Positions 60,041 to 64,000 of a stretch of 64,000 nucleotides of DNA are shown piece by piece; within the stretch, counting starts at the first letter, position 1; every line of letters begins with the position of its first letter. The position numbers were made by a program, and so were the translations under genes. The notes beneath the pieces were generated by a model, which did not search any database, had not been told where the DNA came from, and worked only from the letters and a program-made list of their open reading frames with translations. This DNA is from Cryobacterium sp. Y50 (GTDB lineage: Bacteria > Actinomycetota > Actinomycetes > Actinomycetales > Microbacteriaceae), in contig NZ_PJJM01000098.1 in NCBI RefSeq assembly GCF_002929805.1, forward strand, positions 30,841 to 94,840, given 5' to 3'.

Positions 60041-62389
60041 TTAGCGGCGAAGGCGCAGCCAGAGACCGGCCAGGGGAGGCAGGGTCAGGGTTGCAGAGGC
60101 GGGGCGACCGGCCCAGGGCTCGTTGTAGGCCTCGACGTTTCCTTGGTTACCCACCCCGGAGCCGCCGAAGTCGCTGGCATCCGTATTGAGAATCTCTTCC
60201 CACGCTCCGGCGAACGGCAGACCGACTCGGTAGCCGGTGTGCGGCTGCCCGGCGAAGTTGAAAAAGCAGGCCACCGGAACGCCGTGGTTGTCCCAGCGCA
60301 GAAACGACACGACGTTTTGGCTGGCGGCGCCGGCGTCGAGAATCTCGAACCCACCCGCATCGTTGTCGCGGCTCCACAGGCTCGCGTTGTCGCGGTAGAC
60401 CCGGTTGAGCTGACCGACCAGGTTGAACAGGCCGCGGTGCGCCGGCTGATCGAGCATCCACCAGTCCAGTGCGCGCTCCTCGCTCCACTCCGAACGCTGT
60501 CCGAACTCGCTGCCCATGAACAACAGTTGTTTGCCCGGGTGCGCCCACATGAACGAGAGATAGGCGCGCACGTTCGCAAGCTGCTGCCAGGAATCGCCGG
60601 GCATCTTCGAGACCAGGGCGCCCTTACCGTGTACGACCTCGTCGTGGCTGATCGGCAGCAGAAAATTTTCGCTGAACGCATAGATGAACGAGAACGTGAT
60701 CTCGTTGTGATGATACGACCGGTACATCGGGTCGACCTGCATATACTCGAGCGAATCGTGCATCCAGCCCATGTTCCACTTGAAGCCGAAACCGAGCCCG
60801 CCGCCGCTGGTCGGGGACGTCACCCCTCCCCAGTTGGTGGATTCCTCGGCGATCATGATGGTGCCGGGATTACGCTTGTAGGCGGTCGCGGTGATCTCCT
60901 GCAGCAGGCTGATCGCCTCGAGGTTCTCGTTGCCGCCATACTGGTTCGGCTCCCACTGGCCGTCTGCCCGCGAATAGTCGAGGTAGAGCATCGAGGCGAC
61001 CGCGTCGACGCGCAGGGCATCAATGTGGAATTCCTCGAGCCAGTACAGGGCATTCGCGACGAGGAAGTTGCGCACCTGCAGCTGACCGAAGTCGAAGATG
61101 TAGGTGCCCCAGTCCAGCTGTTCACCGCGGCGCGGGTCCGGGTGCTCGTATAGGGCCTGGCCGTCGAAGCGGGCGAGGGCGAAGTCATCCTTCGGAAAGT
61201 GGCCGGGCACCCAATCCATGACCACGCCGATGCCGGCCTGGTGCAGCCGGTCGATCAGGTAGCGCAGGTCGTCTGGCGAGCCGAAACGGCTGGTCGGCGC
61301 GTAATAGCCGCTGACCTGATAGCCCCACGATCCGCCAAACGGATGCTCAGCCAGGGGCATGAATTCCACATGCGTGAAGCTGAGTTCGTTCAGGTACCCG
61401 ACCAGCTCGTCGGCGAGTTCCCGGTAACCGAGCCCGGGTCGCCAGGAGCCCACGTGCATCTCATAGATGCTCATCGCCTGGTTGTGCGGATCGTTGGCGC
61501 TGCGGTTGGCGAGCCATTCGGCATCCGCCCACTCGTAGTTGGATGCGGTAACGACCGACGCCGTCTGTGGCGGAACTTCGGCGAGGCGGGCCATCGGGTC
61601 GGCCTTTTCGACCCAGACGCCGGACTGCGCGAGCAGCTGGAACTTGTAGTTGGTGCCGAGCGCGAGGCCCGGAATGAACAATTCCCACACGCCGGTGCTG
61701 CCCATGTTGCGCATGGCGTGGGTGGAGCCGTTCCATCCGTTGAAGTCACCGATGACCCGCGCGGCCTGCGCGTGCGGTGCCCAGACGGCAAACGAGGTAC
61801 CGGTCGAAGGGGCCGTGACGCCCTGGTGCTGACGGTGGTGTGCCCCGAGAACGTCCCACAGGCGTTCGTGGCGGCCCTCGCCGATCAGATGCAGATCCAG
61901 TTCGCCGAGGGTCGGAATGAAACGGTACGGGTCGTCGCAGATCCACGGTGGCGCAGACTTATAGCGGGCCTCGATCGTGTAGTCGCTGAGCCCGACGGTG
62001 CTGTCCCCCTGCCAGATGCCGTGCGCAAGGTGAGCCAGCTCAACGTGCGACCCGTTGGCGAGAATCGCAAACACTTCGGTGGCGAGCGGTCGCAGCGCTC
62101 GGATGATGACGAGCGGGTCAGACACGCCGGCCGGGTGGGCAAGGTGTTGGCCGAGAATCTCGTGCGGGTTGTAGTACCGGCCGGCGGCGACGGCCTCGAG
62201 CACATGCTCGGGGATGGGCGCGGGTTCCATCGGGGCCGAGTTCTTCTGGGCTTTGCTGGGCACGGATTTCGGGGACTGTGCTTTCTTGCCGTCGATTTTC
62301 TTTGCCGGACCCTTCGGGCTTGTGGACTCGTGCTTGTTGTTTTTCTGGTGTTTCTTGTCTTTCTTGTCTTTCTCTTTGTGACCGCTCAT
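60041..62389 (-). CDS. glgB: 1,4-alpha-glucan branching enzyme with Lys-rich N terminus
   Basis: A 782-residue GH13 enzyme introducing alpha-1,6 branches. A CBM48 domain precedes the catalytic barrel. Conserved regions are VEFMPLAEHPF, IDALRVDAVASMLYLDYS (nucleophile Asp), MIAEESTNW (acid/base Glu) and LPISHDEVVHGKG. The first about 50 residues are extremely Lys/Ser-rich (HKEKDKKDKKHQKNNK and more), absent from typical GlgB. The ATG overlaps the glgE stop (ATGA, 62386-62389). GlgE extends alpha-1,4 chains that GlgB branches. Confidence 0.95.
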   Translation of the reverse strand: MSGHKEKDKKDKKHQKNNKHESTSPKGPAKKIDGKKAQSPKSVPSKAQKNSAPMEPAPIPEHVLEAVAAGRYYNPHEILGQHLAHPAGVSDPLVIIRALRPLATEVFAILANGSHVELAHLAHGIWQGDSTVGLSDYTIEARYKSAPPWICDDPYRFIPTLGELDLHLIGEGRHERLWDVLGAHHRQHQGVTAPSTGTSFAVWAPHAQAARVIGDFNGWNGSTHAMRNMGSTGVWELFIPGLALGTNYKFQLLAQSGVWVEKADPMARLAEVPPQTASVVTASNYEWADAEWLANRSANDPHNQAMSIYEMHVGSWRPGLGYRELADELVGYLNELSFTHVEFMPLAEHPFGGSWGYQVSGYYAPTSRFGSPDDLRYLIDRLHQAGIGVVMDWVPGHFPKDDFALARFDGQALYEHPDPRRGEQLDWGTYIFDFGQLQVRNFLVANALYWLEEFHIDALRVDAVASMLYLDYSRADGQWEPNQYGGNENLEAISLLQEITATAYKRNPGTIMIAEESTNWGGVTSPTSGGGLGFGFKWNMGWMHDSLEYMQVDPMYRSYHHNEITFSFIYAFSENFLLPISHDEVVHGKGALVSKMPGDSWQQLANVRAYLSFMWAHPGKQLLFMGSEFGQRSEWSEERALDWWMLDQPAHRGLFNLVGQLNRVYRDNASLWSRDNDAGGFEILDAGAASQNVVSFLRWDNHGVPVACFFNFAGQPHTGYRVGLPFAGAWEEILNTDASDFGGSGVGNQGNVEAYNEPWAGRPASATLTLPPLAGLWLRLRR

Positions 62390-64000
62390 GCTGGGTCCCA
62401 AGTGTGCGGTGTGACGTGCAGAATATGTACCGGCTCTGTGAACGCGTCGAGTCGCACAAAGTTGTCGGCCGCCCAAGTCCAGGTGGCTCCGGAGACCAGA
62501 TCGTGCACGTCAAAGCTGTCACCGCGTGCAATACCGAACCGGGTGACGTCCAGGTGCACGATACTTTCGCGCACGGAGTGCGGGTCGACGTTGGCGACGA
62601 TAATGAGGGCATCCGCTTGGCCGGTGCCGGTGAACGCGGCGTCGAGGTACTTGCTATAGACCAGAATCGAGTCGTCGTCACTGGCATGGATATCGAGGTT
62701 ACGCAGTTGCGCGAACGCCGGATGCTTCGCCCGAATGCGGTTGAGCAGCGTGAGGTAGGGTGCGAGGGATTTGCCGAGCTCCTCGGCCTTGCTCCAGTCG
62801 CGCGGCCGATACTCGTACTTCTCGTTGTCGATATTCTCTTCGGCGCCGGGCCGGGCGACGTTCTCGAAGAGGTCGAAACCCGCGTACACACCCCAGCTGG
62901 GCGCTGCCGTCGCGGCGAGGGCCGCGCGAATCTTGAACGCGGCCGGGCCGCCGAACTGCAGGTATTCGGTAAGAATATCCGGCGTGTTCACGAACAGGTT
63001 GGGGCGCAGAAAGTCTGCCGTGTCGGTGGCGAGGCCGTCAAAGAATTCCTCGAGCTCAGTCTTCGTGTTGCGCCAGGTGAAGTAGGTGTACGACTGCTGA
63101 AAGCCGACCTTGCCGAGCGCCTGCATGAGCGCCGGGCGGGTGAACGCTTCGGCCAGAAACACCACGTCGGGGTCGGTCGCATTGACCTCCGCGATGAGCC
63201 ACTCCCAGAAGTCCAGCGGCTTGGTGTGCGGGTTATCGACCCGGAAGATGCGCACGCCAAGGCTGATCCAGTAGCGCAGCAGGCGCAGCGCCTCGAGCCG
63301 GATGCCGGCCGGATCGTTGTCGAAATTGATCGGGTAGATGTCCTGATATTTTTTCGGCGGGTTTTCGGCGTAGGCGATGGTGCCGTCGGGCAGGGTCGTG
63401 AACCACTCCGGGTGCTCTTGTACCCAGGGATGGTCTGGGGAGGCCTGCAGGGCAAAGTCGAGGGCAATCTCAATGCCGAGGCCGGCCGCCTTTTTCAGAA
63501 AGGACGTGAAGTCGGCGATGGTACCGAGATCGGGGTGGATAGCGTCGTGACCGCCGTCGGCCGATCCGATCGCCCAGGGCGATCCAGGATCGCCGGCGGC
63601 TACGGTGAGTGAGTTGTTCGGACCCTTACGGAAGGCCTGCCCGATCGGGTGGATCGGCGGCAGGTAGAGCACGTCGAAACCCATCGCCGCGACGGCGGGG
63701 AGACGCTTCGCAGCGGTGCGGAACGTTCCGCTCTTCCAACTTCCATCTTTTTGCCGAACGGCGCCCTCCGAGCGCGGGAAGAACTCGTACCACGAACCCA
63801 CCCCGGCCCTGGCACGTTCGACGATTATGGTGCGTTCGGCCGAGAGCGAAGCCAGCCCGGCGAGGGGGTGGGTGGCGATGGCTTGCCGCAGCGCGGCATC
63901 CGCTACCGCGAGTAGTCGTGTGGCGTCCGGTTTGCTGGTGTCGGCGAGGGCGGTCGCTGCAGCCTGAAACAGGCGGCGGGCCGCGAGCGGGCGATTCTGG
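62386..64000 (-). CDS. glgE: Alpha-1,4-glucan:maltose-1-phosphate maltosyltransferase, C-terminal part
   Basis: At least 537 residues are visible; the frame stays open to the window edge, so the N terminus lies outside (full length is usually 650-700). GlgE hallmarks: GSWYEFFPRSEGA, LYLPPIHPIGQAFRKG, VRIFRVDNPHTKP with the nucleophile Asp, and FLAEAFTRPALM with the acid/base Glu. It transfers maltose from maltose-1-phosphate onto alpha-glucan. An internal GTG at 63801 is not the start because the family domain continues upstream of it. Confidence 0.95.
   Translation of the reverse strand, partial: QNRPLAARRLFQAAATALADTSKPDATRLLAVADAALRQAIATHPLAGLASLSAERTIIVERARAGVGSWYEFFPRSEGAVRQKDGSWKSGTFRTAAKRLPAVAAMGFDVLYLPPIHPIGQAFRKGPNNSLTVAAGDPGSPWAIGSADGGHDAIHPDLGTIADFTSFLKKAAGLGIEIALDFALQASPDHPWVQEHPEWFTTLPDGTIAYAENPPKKYQDIYPINFDNDPAGIRLEALRLLRYWISLGVRIFRVDNPHTKPLDFWEWLIAEVNATDPDVVFLAEAFTRPALMQALGKVGFQQSYTYFTWRNTKTELEEFFDGLATDTADFLRPNLFVNTPDILTEYLQFGGPAAFKIRAALAATAAPSWGVYAGFDLFENVARPGAEENIDNEKYEYRPRDWSKAEELGKSLAPYLTLLNRIRAKHPAFAQLRNLDIHASDDDSILVYSKYLDAAFTGTGQADALIIVANVDPHSVRESIVHLDVTRFGIARGDSFDVHDLVSGATWTWAADNFVRLDAFTEPVHILHVTPHTWDPA

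Noticed and set aside
61199-63612. Long open frames (over 440 codons) on the plus strand opposite glgB and glgE
   Set aside because: They are antisense shadows of high-GC genes with clear family motifs on the minus strand, and their translations match nothing recognisable.
1-64000. tRNA, rRNA, tmRNA, SRP RNA or CRISPR arrays
   Set aside because: No cloverleaf with a GTTCRANNC arm, no rRNA segments, no regularly spaced repeats of CRISPR size, and no SRP RNA tetraloop region were found by reading. A covariance scan would be the decisive test.

Overview
The window is a 64 kb piece of a high-GC actinobacterial chromosome, most likely from Microbacteriaceae (Cryobacterium/Leifsonia-like). The inference rests on four things. 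The housekeeping order ftsY, ffh, rpsP-khpA-rimM, trmD, rplS-lepB-rnhB-DUF2469, yraN-comM-dprA, xerC, M23 peptidase, rpsB-tsf-pyrH-frr-cdsA is the actinobacterial one also seen in Mycobacterium. There is a long GapB-type GAPDH. F420/deazaflavin-type oxidoreductases and a GlgB/GlgE pair are present. Gene density is high, with many ATGA/TGATG start-stop overlaps and many apparently leaderless starts. No rRNA, tRNA or CRISPR array was found.

Layout. (1) 1-9178, minus strand: one assimilatory sulfur operon running sir - cysH - cysD - substrate-binding lipoprotein - cysN - ABC ATPase - ABC permease - fpr - ferredoxin (cut by the window edge). It takes up a sulfur source, activates sulfate, reduces APS and sulfite, and carries its own ferredoxin reductase and ferredoxin. 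(2) 9442-17201: ftsY, an acidic conserved protein, a divergent TetR/MFS efflux pair, ffh, an LLM-type oxidoreductase and a YbdK-type glutamate-cysteine ligase. (3) 17403-28790: the ribosomal/tRNA-modification backbone. It is split between rimM and trmD by a roughly 6.3 kb siroheme and nitrite-assimilation block (hemD, cobA, nirB on minus; nirD, sirB on plus). Siroheme made here would serve both NirB and the sulfite reductase of region 1. (4) 28867-37905: GapB-like GAPDH, a deazaflavin-type nitroreductase, a zinc alcohol dehydrogenase, yraN-comM-dprA, a cyclic-nucleotide-type phosphoesterase and xerC. comM carries an exact 45-bp tandem duplication that doubles its Walker A motif.

(5) 37906-46421: an accessory block. 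It opens with a decayed transposase fragment and then carries a phosphonate (2-aminoethylphosphonate-type) catabolic cluster: a PhnX-like hydrolase and a HutC/GntR regulator on minus; a FAD amino-phosphonate oxidoreductase, a four-gene ABC importer and a cytosolic alkaline-phosphatase-superfamily hydrolase on plus. A paired inverted operator lies between the two arms. (6) 46422-54290: LytM peptidase, rpsB-tsf, pyrH-frr-cdsA, a DivIVA-repeat protein, a lytic transglycosylase-like protein, a small Cys/His protein and an alpha/beta hydrolase. (7) 54305-64000: an AI-2E-type permease, a long protein with 13 uninterrupted 11-residue repeats (candidate polar cytoskeletal coiled coil), a membrane protein with an internal lipobox, a CnoX-like thioredoxin/TPR protein, and glgB-glgE (glgE cut by the window end).

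A recurrent architecture runs through the window: a -10 hexamer of the form TANNNT lies exactly six bases before the start codon at nine or more genes, which predicts leaderless mRNAs. A short motif, (G/A)CGGATGCC, is conspicuously frequent in both orientations and in all reading frames.
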